A stretch of DNA of 46,868 nt from Lachnospiraceae bacterium. GTDB taxonomy: Bacteria; Bacillota; Clostridia; Lachnospirales; Lachnospiraceae. This document shows, piece after piece, positions 25,149 to 34,009 of this stretch. Each line of letters opens with the position of its first letter. Within the stretch, counting starts at the first letter, position 1. The stretch covers positions 1 to 46,868 of the forward strand of contig QXWW01000035.1 in the NCBI GenBank assembly GCA_009911185.1, read 5' to 3'. Made by a program: the position numbers and the translations under genes. Below the pieces are notes generated by a model. That model saw nothing but the letters and a program-made list of their open reading frames with translations. It was not told where the DNA came from and made no database searches.

Positions 25149-25176
25149 CCTTTCTCCCGGTCAGTGCGACCAATGA

Positions 25177-25818
25177 TTAGATGTTGCCGCAGCCATTTCC
25201 GCAGCCACAACCGTTACCGCATCCAAATCCCCCGAAAAACGGGTTGCAGTGTGTTGCAAATGTGGTCTGTGTCGGATAGCGAACTACGCCGCACAACGCA
25301 GACTGCAACTGCAACTGGTTAATCTGGTTCTGCATATCAGCCATGCGGTTGCCGCAGATAGCGTCAAGCACTTTCTGCACCTGCGCCGTGGTGTTGGCGT
25401 TAATGTCTGCCGTGTTCTTTTCTGCCAGATAGCGGTTCTCCATGAGAAGCTGCTTGGTTTCGCAGCAACATGCCGCCAACTGCTGCTCAAGGCTGTTGAA
25501 GTTCCGCAGAGTTTCATAGCCCAGATTGCAGATTGCATTGTCTGTCTGACGCGCGATTGCTGCCTGCTGGTCACTCAAACGACCTACGGCGTTTTCAAGG
25601 TTGTTGAAATTCATCGCATCGCACAAACCTGATTCTGTGACTGGGTTTCCGTTTCTGTTGCCCCAGAATCCGCCGCCGTTAAGCATTGGCAGTAACAGCA
25701 GAGCGAAAATCCAGAAGAATCCTCCATTTCCGCCAAACATGCCATCACCATAACCATATCCGCAATTCCTGTCAGTTACGGCGGCGATATCGGCAGCACT
25801 CAATCCTGTCTCTGTCAT
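25177..25818 (-). CDS. 213-aa Gly/Asn/Cys-rich phage protein, unknown
   Basis: I start at ATG 25,818 because AAGGAG lies 6 bp upstream. The N-terminal part has GYGYGDGMFGGNGGFFWIF leading into a hydrophobic segment (FALLLLPML). The middle is a helical Gln/Asn-rich region with ACCCETKQLL. The end is GFGCGNGCGCGNGCG. This layout is common in gut phage accessory modules. The cysteine-rich tail could bind metal or form cross-links. No function is assigned. Confidence 0.55.
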   Translation of the reverse strand: MTETGLSAADIAAVTDRNCGYGYGDGMFGGNGGFFWIFALLLLPMLNGGGFWGNRNGNPVTESGLCDAMNFNNLENAVGRLSDQQAAIARQTDNAICNLGYETLRNFNSLEQQLAACCCETKQLLMENRYLAEKNTADINANTTAQVQKVLDAICGNRMADMQNQINQLQLQSALCGVVRYPTQTTFATHCNPFFGGFGCGNGCGCGNGCGNI

Positions 25819-25898
25819 ACCGTACTCCTTTCTGCCCGCCACTTCACGGGCTGACGGTGCATTGCACCGATTTTATTCTTAACACCCTTTCGGTGGTG

Positions 25899-26183
25899 TT
25901 AGCGTAATTGGCTCAAAACATCATCAGGGTTGACACCCATTTTCTGGCATTCAGCGTAAAATACCTGCTGCGGGTCTTTCCCCTGACACATCTGCATGAC
26001 TGCATTCAACTGAGGATTCTGTTGCGCCGCCGCCATAAGTGCTTGTTGCGGGTTCTTCACAGATTGGAGCATACCCATCATTCTTTTTGCAGACTGCGCC
26101 GCCTGTTTCAGATTCCCCATATTCTGCATTGCCGGATTCGCCTCCGGAGATTTCCCCATCATTCCTGCCAACGGATTAGCCAT
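25899..26183 (-). CDS. 94-aa Met/Gln-rich phage protein
   Basis: A helical protein rich in Met, Gln and Ala (NMGNLKQAAQSAKRMMGML; MAAAQQNPQLNAVMQMCQGK). Its start overlaps the upstream stop by 8 bp. The composition suggests a structural or assembly factor. I recognise no family. Confidence 0.5.
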   Translation of the reverse strand: MANPLAGMMGKSPEANPAMQNMGNLKQAAQSAKRMMGMLQSVKNPQQALMAAAQQNPQLNAVMQMCQGKDPQQVFYAECQKMGVNPDDVLSQLR

Positions 26184-26658
26184 TGTCCTCTGCCCCCTTA
26201 TTTGCCTTTACAGGCGGTTTTTTATTATTGGTGGTCAATTGTTCCAACTGTGCTTTTAACTCGTCAAATTCGTCCCTCTGGACGTACTGTGAGAGGTCTA
26301 TTTGAGCTTGTGGTTCCGGCGTGGTTTCTGCCACCTCGGAAAACTGGAAAATTCGAAATGTGACGCTTCCAACACCATCAACAGTCTTGACATAGAAATA
26401 CGGCTCATTATTATCCATCAGCCATGCAGTGTTGCCAGGCTGAACAATATGCTTTTTGGCTTCTTCAATTCCAGAAACGTATATCCAGTTGACATTAGCC
26501 GCAGGAGCTGACGGTTGCGCCGGAGCAGGTGACGGTTGTTGCCCCCACCCATTTCCTTGCTGGTTATAAAAACTCTGCATGATGTTAGTCTTTTCCTGTG
26601 CATACTGCTGGTCCAGCTGCATCATTTTCTGTTGTAATGCGGGATTTGTAGAGTACAT
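26176..26658 (-). CDS. 160-aa phage protein with beta domain and coiled coil
   Basis: An N-terminal helical Gln-rich part is followed by a Pro/Ala linker (PSPAPAQPSAPAANVNW), a compact beta domain (TAWLMDNNEPYFYVKTVDGV) and a C-terminal helix (RDEFDELKAQLEQL). AAGGAGG precedes the ATG. The YFYVKxVD segment is common in phage proteins of this region, with no known role. It heads the three-gene set ending at 25,177. Confidence 0.5.
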   Translation of the reverse strand: MYSTNPALQQKMMQLDQQYAQEKTNIMQSFYNQQGNGWGQQPSPAPAQPSAPAANVNWIYVSGIEEAKKHIVQPGNTAWLMDNNEPYFYVKTVDGVGSVTFRIFQFSEVAETTPEPQAQIDLSQYVQRDEFDELKAQLEQLTTNNKKPPVKANKGAEDNG

Positions 26659-26759
26659 TTGATGTCCTCCTTAGATTTGATACCTATATTTTGGCATAAA
26701 AATAAGGCGTTCTCCATATGCGGAAAACGCCCGTTTTTATTGCTGTTTTTGTTCAATTT

Positions 26760-27017
26760 TTATCTGTATTCCTTGCAATATTTCTTAAAATATGCTTCTC
26801 CAAGAGGAAGAACCTTTATGATTTTTTCGTTGACACTGCTAACAAGGTCTGTTATTTTGCTCATGGAATATCCCATTTGTCCCGCTATTTCTTCAAGGCT
26901 CATTCCATCACCATCGTTTCTTAAATCAAAGAACATGGCTTCATCTGGTGAAAAGTTACATTCAGTTCTGAACATTTCCAATTCCCATTTAACAAACCTT
27001 TCAACTTTCTTCTTCAT
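26760..27017 (-). CDS. 85-aa HTH protein, candidate late regulator
   Basis: The C-terminal part holds a sigma-region-4-like or ArpU-like helix-turn-helix: MSLEEIAGQMGYSMSKITDL followed by NEKIIKVLPLGEAYFKKYCK. The N-terminus is WELEMFRTECNFSPDEAMFF. The size and fold fit small phage activators of late genes. It is the best candidate in the window for a protein that reads the TTTAAAATGGTACA promoters, though no direct link is visible. Confidence 0.6.
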   Translation of the reverse strand: MKKKVERFVKWELEMFRTECNFSPDEAMFFDLRNDGDGMSLEEIAGQMGYSMSKITDLVSSVNEKIIKVLPLGEAYFKKYCKEYR

Positions 27018-27040
27018 TCCACCGCTACTTTCTTCTTCTC

Positions 27041-27301
27041 TTAGTCCCCTTGCTCCTGCCCTTTTTCTTTATCCTTACTTTCTGCCCCATTAAATACATC
27101 TCCTTCAACTTCACGGTTGAAATAGTTATATCCTTCGCCGTCTTGTGAAACATAGTCATAGGACTGGAATACCCACAACCAAGCCATATTTGTTCCAACA
27201 AGCAAAATGATAAGAAGGATAATGACTATCCACATTGTTTTAAGCTGTTTAAGTAACGCCGCAAGTACATCTGTTGCGCTGTTTTCTATTTCCTCTTTCA
27301 T
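27041..27301 (-). CDS. 86-aa single-span membrane protein
   Basis: From the ATG at 27,301 (TTG starts at 27,307 or 27,319 are alternatives) the product has one strong transmembrane helix (TMWIVIILLIILLVGTNMAW) and a polar acidic C-terminal tail. It is the first gene after a promoter-motif copy. Similar small membrane proteins occur in Firmicute phages near regulators; no role is known. Confidence 0.55.
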   Translation of the reverse strand: MKEEIENSATDVLAALLKQLKTMWIVIILLIILLVGTNMAWLWVFQSYDYVSQDGEGYNYFNREVEGDVFNGAESKDKEKGQEQGD

Positions 27302-27348
27302 GCTCAATTTCTCTCCCAAAATAAATCACATTATTTCTCCATGCTCCC

Positions 27349-27389
27349 ATTATACAACATAAGGCGATGGCGGTTGTACCATTTTAATC
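27349..27389 (-). promoter_or_regulatory. putative phage promoter (ATTAAAATGGTACA-N20-TATAAT)
   Basis: The rightmost and best copy: AAAATGGTACA, exactly 20 bp, then a perfect TATAAT. It would drive the leftward run beginning at 27,301. Confidence 0.65.
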
Positions 27390-27393
27390 TTCT

Positions 27394-27570
27394 TTACATA
27401 TCTTTTTCAATCAATATCTTTCCATCCCTAAAATCTACTGTCACCGCCCTATCTTCTGGTGTCACTCCCAGTTCCTTTATCATTTCTGCTGGAATGCTGA
27501 TTTTGTAGTTGACAGAGTTTTTCCCGGCAGTTCCCCCGGCTTTCCCTATAATTATATTTCGTTTTACCAT
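27394..27570 (-). CDS. AbrB/SpoVT-type transcriptional regulator
   Basis: From ATG 27,570 (AAGGAGGG upstream) the product is 58 aa with KRNIIIGKAGGTAGKNSVNY then KISIPAEMIKELGV and a C-terminal GKILIEKDM. This is the swapped-hairpin AbrB fold used by repressors and antitoxins. Its promoter and the divergent one both carry ATTGGT-N-ACCAAT palindromes, so it probably represses itself and the rightward small genes. Confidence 0.75.
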   Translation of the reverse strand: MVKRNIIIGKAGGTAGKNSVNYKISIPAEMIKELGVTPEDRAVTVDFRDGKILIEKDM

Positions 27571-27586
27571 TTCGTTTCCCTCCTTG

Positions 27587-27678
27587 TTGGTTACCACTAT
27601 ATCATAATTGGTTCCCAATATCAAGCAGAAAATATTTAAAAAGATTACAAAAATCTATTGACATTATTGGTAACCAAT
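27587..27678. promoter_or_regulatory. divergent promoters with three ATTGGTnACCAAT operators
   Basis: Leftward: TTGATA, 17 bp, TATAGT, with ATTGGTTCCCAAT (27,607-27,619) in the spacer and TTGGTTACCAC (27,587-27,597) just downstream. Rightward: TTGACA, 17 bp, TATACC, with ATTGGTAACCAAT (27,666-27,678) in the spacer. Centres are 21 and 59 bp apart. This is a two-way switch, presumably read by the AbrB-type protein. Confidence 0.75.
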
Positions 27679-27718
27679 GATATACCTATATTATCAAATA
27701 AAGAAAGGAGGAATGCAG

Positions 27719-27832
27719 ATGGACAAGAAAATAGGCAAGCTGATAAAAGTGGTTCGAGCACTTACACAACTTGCCTTAGAAATTGGAACTCTCATAGCCG
27801 TAATCAAAATGATTATAGAGAGTATCCGATAA
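27719..27832 (+). CDS. 37-aa amphipathic peptide under the AbrB-type switch
   Basis: AAAGGAGG precedes the ATG at 7 bp. The product is MDKKIGKLIKVVRALTQLAL then EIGTLIAVIKMIIESIR: a basic N-terminus and a long amphipathic or membrane helix. It is the first gene on the rightward side and is followed by a strong hairpin. It could be a membrane-active peptide or toxin; this is inference from composition and control. Confidence 0.6.
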   Translation: MDKKIGKLIKVVRALTQLALEIGTLIAVIKMIIESIR

Positions 27833-27892
27833 GGAACGGGGAGGGAAACCTCCCCTATCCAAAAAATAACATAGTTCGTCTGTAAAATCAAT

Positions 27893-27976
27893 ATGATAAA
27901 GAAAATTTTTAAGCTTGTGGTGGCGATTATTTGGCTGATTATCGTGGTTGTTGGTTTGGTATTATTTTTTACCTGA
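27893..27976 (+). CDS. 27-aa hydrophobic peptide, type I toxin-like
   Basis: A very short frame (MIKKIFKLVVAIIWLIIVVV then GLVLFFT): basic start and one transmembrane helix, the profile of type I toxins and small membrane peptides. No clear ribosome site precedes it. A strong hairpin GGGGAGG-GAAA-CCTCCCC (27,838-27,855) lies between it and the 37-aa gene and may limit expression. Confidence 0.4.
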   Translation: MIKKIFKLVVAIIWLIIVVVGLVLFFT

Positions 27977-28032
27977 TATTTGCCACAGGGAGCCGGAACC
28001 CCTTAAAACCGGCAGAATGGAGGATAAGATAA

Positions 28033-28260
28033 ATGATTAAATGGAGAAAGATAGACCCAAAGACAGGAGAACCAGCAAAGAGGAATTGCCATAGCTTTGA
28101 ACCTCATGATTACATTTCTGATGAAGCGCATTTCAAAATTATTAATAATAGTTTTTCTTTAAGAAAAGGCGGTTGGACTCTTACAACTCATAAGGGAACT
28201 GAAATTGAAAAATTTGATACTTTGAAAGCTGCTAAAGCATATGCGGAAACATTAGCATAA
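28033..28260 (+). CDS. 75-aa small protein, unknown
   Basis: GGAGG precedes the ATG. The product is MIKWRKIDPKTGEPAKRNCH and ends KAAKAYAETLA, with a small alpha/beta look. It belongs to the rightward unit with the 37-aa and 68-aa genes. A short hairpin GCCGG...CCGGC lies just upstream. No family recognised. Confidence 0.5.
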   Translation: MIKWRKIDPKTGEPAKRNCHSFEPHDYISDEAHFKIINNSFSLRKGGWTLTTHKGTEIEKFDTLKAAKAYAETLA

Positions 28261-28308
28261 CCACACCACCCACCCGGCGGTGATGCGCCGGGAGAAAGAG
28301 AGAAGGAT

Positions 28309-28515
28309 ATGAATATTACAGTAAGTGAATTTTTAGGAATGGCATTGGATGGTACTTATGAATTTGCCATTTATGATTTCTCAAAAGGGAAGAATATTTT
28401 TGAAAGCTGGCATGAGGATTCAGAAACGCCGGAAGAAATCGAAGATATGATTGTTGAAAGCTGGGAACTTGAAAATGGTAAAATTGTATTTAATGTCGAT
28501 AATGGAAATGAATAA
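28309..28515 (+). CDS. 68-aa acidic protein, unknown
   Basis: GAGAAGGAT precedes the ATG. The product (MNITVSEFLGMALDGTYEF and EIEDMIVESWELENG) is acidic and resembles small phage or conjugative element proteins without known roles. A hairpin CCCGGCG...CGCCGGG (28,273-28,292) lies ahead of it, and a strong terminator follows. It ends the rightward unit. Confidence 0.5.
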   Translation: MNITVSEFLGMALDGTYEFAIYDFSKGKNIFESWHEDSETPEEIEDMIVESWELENGKIVFNVDNGNE

Positions 28516-28521
28516 CGAATA

Positions 28522-28555
28522 AAGGCGATAGGTTAAACCCCTACCGCCTTTTTGC
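28522..28555 (+). terminator. terminator of the rightward unit
   Basis: AAGGCGATAGG-ttaaacc-CCTACCGCCTT is an 11-bp stem with one mismatch followed by TTTTT. Confidence 0.85.
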
Positions 28556-28679
28556 AGTATTATGGGATTTTTAAGCTTGCAACGCTCTTTTCAGAATTGA
28601 TGTAAATTTGATGTAAATTTGCCCGTAAAACTCAATAAAACACCGTAAAATCAATGTTTCTGACAATTAGTTAAGATGT

Positions 28680-28711
28680 TGCCGTGGCACACGAAAAGTA
28701 TCTTAATCATA
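28680..28711. repeat. attachment-site-like repeat, copy 1
   Basis: A 32-bp segment (TGCCGTGGCACACGAAAAGT then ATCTTAATCATA) matches 28 of 32 bases at 35,263-35,294, which lies beside the integrase stop. It may be the remnant of an attachment site from an earlier insertion. The surrounding 28,556-28,883 has no gene; it contains the direct repeat TTGATGTAAA (28,598 and 28,609) and short GTAGTA-rich motifs near 28,850. Confidence 0.45.
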
Positions 28712-28883
28712 ATAAAAAATCCTCCTAAAATGCGTTGATTTGCCGTGTTTTGGCACGTTTTGCCGACTGTTCCGGTTCTATAAAAATTGTTAAGAATTTC
28801 ACAGAAAAAGCAAAACGGGGCAAAATGTGGCAAGTTGAAGCCGTGAAACGTAGTAAAAACGTAGTAGGAATTGGGGGTTCTTA

Positions 28884-30491
28884 CTACTCTTCATGATACA
28901 CCATCTTTATATTGCTTGAACCACATACAGGGCACACTTTTGGCATTCGCATAACTGCGGCATCATGATCTTGCATCAAACAGTCTGTACAAAGCAAATA
29001 TTCTCTGCTAAACAATGCTTTTCTTTTGGCATCAAGTTGTCGCATAATTTCCCATCTTCCCGGATTATCCCCAATAATAAAATCTGGCGTTAAAAACAAA
29101 GAGGTTTTTATTTTTAGAAAAGTATCGTCAAATTCAATTTCCTTATAGTCATAATTATCATACAGAAAAATTACATACCTTCTTTCCTTTTCTTCATGCC
29201 ACTTATAATCTTTTACCGATAGAATCCAATATTGAAGAATTTCCTGTAGGAATTGCTTTTTCTCTGCATTACTCATATCAAACATATTTATCACATCAAA
29301 TAGATACTCTAATTCCTTCTTCGCTTCTATTTCATCATAAAGCACATCAAACGCAATGACTTGAGAAATATAAGGACGTTCCATCGTATCTGGCAAGTCA
29401 TTATCTGCACCATCCTTTTTCTTCAATTTCATTATTCCAATAGGAGCCACTAAATCTATAATCCTGTCATTCTTATATCCATATAAACATTGTCCATAAT
29501 CATTTTGCATTTCATCACTATTTATTTCTTTGCTAAAGCAAGATACATAATATGTCCTTGTTGCTGTAAAATCAATATTTTTTACCCAATCGTATTTAAT
29601 CCAAGAAGTATCCCCAAAAAACTCTGGAATAACTTTCTGCTCTCTTTTATCATTTAATAACTCCGTTTTTTTCATCCAAATTTGATGATTGGTTATACTT
29701 GCCCTTGCAACATCTTTAGGTAAATATTTGCATATATAGTCCTCATTATAATTATTTCGTGACTTTAAAATGAAATTACTTATTTGCATAATCAATACAC
29801 CTTTTGTAGGACGCACAATTGGCGATTGATTATTCTTTTTTAATAGTTTAGCTTCCAGCTCAAATAATTCCAATAGTTCTTCTCGTGTAAACTCCCAAAT
29901 CCGCTCTTTTTTACTGCCGTACATATTACTTATATCATATAATAATGACGAATATGCAAATGCTATGGAGTCTATTTCATCTTCTGTTCTACTTACCTTC
30001 ACTATCTCATTAACCACAGAAAACAATTGTTCAGCAAATGAAAGTTCTTTCTCAATCGTATATTTGTGATATGCAAAATGATAAAGTTTTAGGGGAAGCA
30101 TCAGACCTTCCTCATATGTACAAATTCTTACCCCTTCCTCATCATTAGCACCCAACACAGGATTACACCAAGACATTATTTTTTGCAGACGGGTAGTTTC
30201 AGTTATTAAATCATAGAGATATACTTTTAACGAATTTATTTGATGCACCGCCCCTACCATATAAAGATAATTAATAATCGCAACTTCATATTCTGTTACT
30301 CTCATCAATCCAATTCCTGTAGACTGATTTAAATCATGATTACAAACCAACGACAATAACACTTCTTTGGTTTTATATGACGGATTTTCCCTAAACTCTT
30401 CTACTTTTTCGCATATTGCTTCAAGAGTACACTCTCTCGCATTTGCTGGCCAATCTTCCGGCTTGTCAGCCATCTTTTCTTCTATTTCCAT
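28884..30491 (-). CDS. 535-aa protein with DUF2971-like region and zinc ribbon
   Basis: The N-terminal 300 residues are helical with no motif I know. Residues 317-333 (SCFSKEINSDEMQNDYG) and about 430-446 (DYKWHEEKERRYVIFL) follow the spacing of DUF2971 proteins, which have an FS-x-D-x-MW-x-Y-G block and a later K-x-W-x-E-x-E-x-R block. The end carries CTDC and CPVCGS, a zinc ribbon. DUF2971 genes often occur in defence islands. The neighbours here (an IS, a PD-(D/E)XK nuclease and a Fic protein) fit that setting. The enzymatic function is unknown. Confidence 0.55.
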   Translation of the reverse strand: MEIEEKMADKPEDWPANARECTLEAICEKVEEFRENPSYKTKEVLLSLVCNHDLNQSTGIGLMRVTEYEVAIINYLYMVGAVHQINSLKVYLYDLITETTRLQKIMSWCNPVLGANDEEGVRICTYEEGLMLPLKLYHFAYHKYTIEKELSFAEQLFSVVNEIVKVSRTEDEIDSIAFAYSSLLYDISNMYGSKKERIWEFTREELLELFELEAKLLKKNNQSPIVRPTKGVLIMQISNFILKSRNNYNEDYICKYLPKDVARASITNHQIWMKKTELLNDKREQKVIPEFFGDTSWIKYDWVKNIDFTATRTYYVSCFSKEINSDEMQNDYGQCLYGYKNDRIIDLVAPIGIMKLKKKDGADNDLPDTMERPYISQVIAFDVLYDEIEAKKELEYLFDVINMFDMSNAEKKQFLQEILQYWILSVKDYKWHEEKERRYVIFLYDNYDYKEIEFDDTFLKIKTSLFLTPDFIIGDNPGRWEIMRQLDAKRKALFSREYLLCTDCLMQDHDAAVMRMPKVCPVCGSSNIKMVYHEE

Positions 30492-30623
30492 AATTATAGT
30501 TTCCTTCTATTTTATAATTTTAGTGTATATAATAGTATATCATATCTCCTTTTCCATGCAAAAATTCACAAAAATTGACTGCCAGACCTCGAAAGAATCC
30601 GGCAGTTGGTGTAAAATTAATGT

Positions 30624-32243
30624 ATGACCAAACACATTAAATTACAAAAAGATTATACGAAATTTTCTGACGGATATCAATTAAAACTTCCGTTAAATAT
30701 TGAAACAATTATCCCGAAAGACGATTCTGTGCGGTTACTAAATCAGTTTGTGGAGGGAATGGATTTGACTGATTTATATTCTTCCTACGAAAAAATAAAT
30801 TCTTTACCGACAAGAACGCTTCTTAAGATTGTGCTCTACTCTTACATGAATGGTGATTATTCTTCACGTTCCATGGAACTCAACTGCAAAAGAGATATCA
30901 ATTTTATGTTTCTCTTGGAAGGGAAAAAAGCTCCTGACCATGCGACTATTGCAAGATTCAGAAGCATTCATTTTGCGCCCTGCGCAAAGCGCATTCTTGC
31001 CGAAATGTCCAATGCACTGTTTGACCTTGGGGAAATCTCAGGCGAGACCATTTTCATTGATGGAACCAAAATCGAAGCCAGTGCGAATAAATATACTTTT
31101 GTCTGGAAAAAAGCCGTAACCAAGAATCAGGCAAAACTGCTGACCAAACTTGCTGATTTTGTGGCGGAATGCGAGCTGCTCTATGATATAAAGATTGTTT
31201 ACGGCGATACTGTAAAGATGAAACATGTAAAGAAACTGTGAAAAAAACTCTACGCGCTGAAACAGAGCGAAAACATCATTTTTGTGCATGGCGTCGGAAA
31301 AAGAAAGACGCCCCTGCAAAAAAGCATGGAAACACTGGAAGATTATTTATCCAGACTAAAAAAATATAATCAGCAGTTACATATTTGCGGAAAACGAAAC
31401 AGTTATTCAAAAACGGACCATGACGCCACATTTATGAGAATGAAGGAAGACGCTATGGGCAATGGGCAGTTAAAGCCGGCGTATAATCTCCAGCATGGTG
31501 TGGATTCTGAATACATCACATGGCTTACGATCGGACCACAGCCCACAGACGCCACAACCCTGATACCATTTTTGAAAGATGCTGAGCAGCATTTAAAATT
31601 CAAATACAAAAACATAACAGCGGATGCCGGATACGAAAGCGGGGAAAACTATGTGTTTCCCGAATCCAATGGACAGATGTCGTACATCAAACCTGCAAAC
31701 TATGAGATTTCCAAAACCCGTAAATATAAAAATGATATTGGAAGAATTGAAAACATGGAGTATGACACCCAAGCAGATATTTATACTTGCAGAAACGGAA
31801 GAAAGTTAGGAGCAGACCATATCCGTCATTCCAAAAGCAAAACAGGATATACCAGCAAGAAAACAATTTATAAATGCAAAGACTGTAAGGGATGCCCATA
31901 CAAAAGTGATTGTATAAAAGGAAACAATTGCAAAACGCCCGTAGAAGAACGGACAAAAGCACTTCAGGTTTCCAAAACGTTTTTGAAATACAGAAAGGAA
32001 GATTTGGAGCGTATTCTTTCAGATGAGGGGATTGTATTCAGGACAAACCGCAGTATTCAGGCAGAAGGCTCCTTTGGCGATCTAAAACAGGATATGCAGT
32101 TCCGAAGATATATGAGCAAAGGAACTTCAAATGTATTAGCCGAAAGTACGCTGTTAGCTATGGCAAAAAATATAAATAAACTCCATAATAAGATTCAGAA
32201 AGACAGAATTGGGACACATCTTTTTCCTTTGAAAAGCGCTTAA
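30624..32243 (+). mobile_element. IS1182-type transposase gene with an in-frame stop
   Basis: One continuous frame of about 540 codons is interrupted by a single TGA at 31,239-31,241. Before it, the N-terminal region (PDHATIARFRS) and TIFIDGTKIEASANKYTFVW carry the first catalytic aspartate. After it come FVHGVGKRKT, ITADAGYESGENY and the C-terminal IQAEGSFGDLKQDMQFRRY with the glutamate. A cysteine cluster (CKDCKGCPYKSDC) lies between, as usual in IS1182. The TGA makes it a pseudogene unless read through. I could not define inverted repeats; a short hairpin ACTGCC...GGCAGT (30,580-30,607) lies just upstream. Confidence 0.85.
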
Positions 32244-32592
32244 ATTTTGACTTGTTAAAGTACGCCATTTTTGAAAATCAATCATACATATCAAATAAAT
32301 TCACTCAATTTCATCAAAAAAGTTGCAAAATTGCCGGGCAGAACAGCCCAAGAACCGTAGCGGCACACAAAAAAGCAAAAATCCCAACCCACCAAACCCG
32401 CAGAAAGCTTTATTTTCAGCGTTTCCGGCGTTTTCCCATTGTATCAAAATTGTGGTTACGATGTTTCCCTGCAACTGCGGGTGCTTTCCTGATTTTGTAT
32501 CCATGATGTTTTTGGAATTTTTTCCAATAAAAAATACACCCAAATTCAGCCCTTGGATACATTTTTAATTGCAATATACGCTGCAAAAAATT
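32244..32592. other. 349 bp after the transposase with no supported gene
   Basis: The segment is bounded by the transposase stop and the nuclease gene stop. I see no ribosome site with a coherent frame and no clear terminal repeat of the IS. It probably includes the right end of the element. Confidence 0.4.
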
Positions 32593-33988
32593 TTAATTAG
32601 AATATGTACTTGCCGCATTTTTAGCTGTCGCATCAATTATCATCAATTCAGGAACTTTTTTCTGGTTCTGCAAATTCATCTGATGAGTATCAGTAATCTT
32701 TTTTAATCTCCCTGAATTTCCCAGATTGATAAATACATATACCATTTTATCTATACATTCTGCCTTTCCATATTCTTCAACCTGTTCTTCATATCCATGC
32801 AAATACTGCGAATTTGTAGATAATTTAATTTCGACTATTGTTTTATCGCCACCACGGCTGACTTTAAAATCAACAGGACCTCTCCCGGCATCCGGTTCAA
32901 AACTTATATCTAAATCGTTTGCAGAAATATAATTTTTCGAACCGAAATGAATAAGTCGTTGTACAATCTTTTCTCTTTTACCGCTTTCTGTACCCTGAAT
33001 TGTATCCCAGCCTTTATTATATTCAACCCACTCTTTGAAAATACCCAGAACATCCAATGCTGCCTCAAAACTGTCTTTCTCTTTAGCACCAGCCACCGCA
33101 AAGCTGATTCCTTCACTTTTCATTGTTTTTATTAACGTTGCCGCAATATATTCTACATCGTTATTCAAATCATATTGGGCCACCTCTGATTTTCTGTACC
33201 CTTCAATTACGCGACCGCACCTTTCCGGATCTTTAAAAATATGTTCTTTCAAATAGGCTTTTTTATCTCTGGAATACCACCTGCTCCACTCTTCGCCTAC
33301 TGCCTCATTTATCTCCCTGCGGATATTCTCATTTTCCGAAACCACCCTATCTATATCATCCCAACACTTTGCAATTGGAAGCTCGTGCAAAATATCTTTA
33401 GATAATAATAAAATTTCACAACCTTTATATGGATTTACAACAAGACCATCCTCTTGAAAAATGCATTTCGGATATTTTCCCTTGGTGATTCCAAGCTCTT
33501 CTTGTATTCTCTTTGTAAATTTAACAATATCAGGGTATATAATCGTGGCTACCATATCACTTAGCCTGTCAGGACCAATGTTTTCTTCAAAAAGGCTGAC
33601 AAGCTGAAAAATCTCCGGATATTGCACACCCTTTTTTACAATATCAAATACATCACTAATAACCTGCTTCCTAAATTTTTCACCAAATCCGGCACCATGT
33701 TCACTTTCGGAAAAACCAAGGTTTATCCCATTAACTTCCGAAAACTTAAATAACTTAATTGCAGATTTGTACATTTTATCTTCTTTTGAATCAGATGCAT
33801 TAAGGAGTGTCGCTATTTTACTGAAGTGATCATTTATACTCTAATATGAGCCTTGAAATTCCGGAGTATCACATACCTTCAATCGCATTAAATTTATGAA
33901 AAAGAGACTGTCTTTATCGCGAAATACAATCAAATATCTCTTTCTTATCAAATTCATCACCCAGCTCAAAGTATTCTGAAACAAACAT
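32593..33988 (-). pseudogene. PD-(D/E)XK nuclease gene with two lesions
   Basis: The intact 3' part (393 codons from 33,774) holds the nuclease core GPVDFKVSRGGDKTIVEIKL, with D and ExK in the right order. Upstream the same frame continues for about 50 codons across one TAG at 33,841-33,843 (GSY, stop, SINDHFSKIATLL). Before that, the frame switches at CGCG (33,918-33,921). The true start is at 33,988, where AAGGAGG precedes ATG and reads MFVSEYFELGDEFDKKEIFD. Restoring two bases of the CG run gives ISRDKDSLFFINLMRL. The original gene was about 465 codons and lies 21 bp after the Fic gene, forming one operon. Confidence 0.75.
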
Positions 33989-34009
33989 TCTAATTCCTCC
34001 TTCGTCTGC

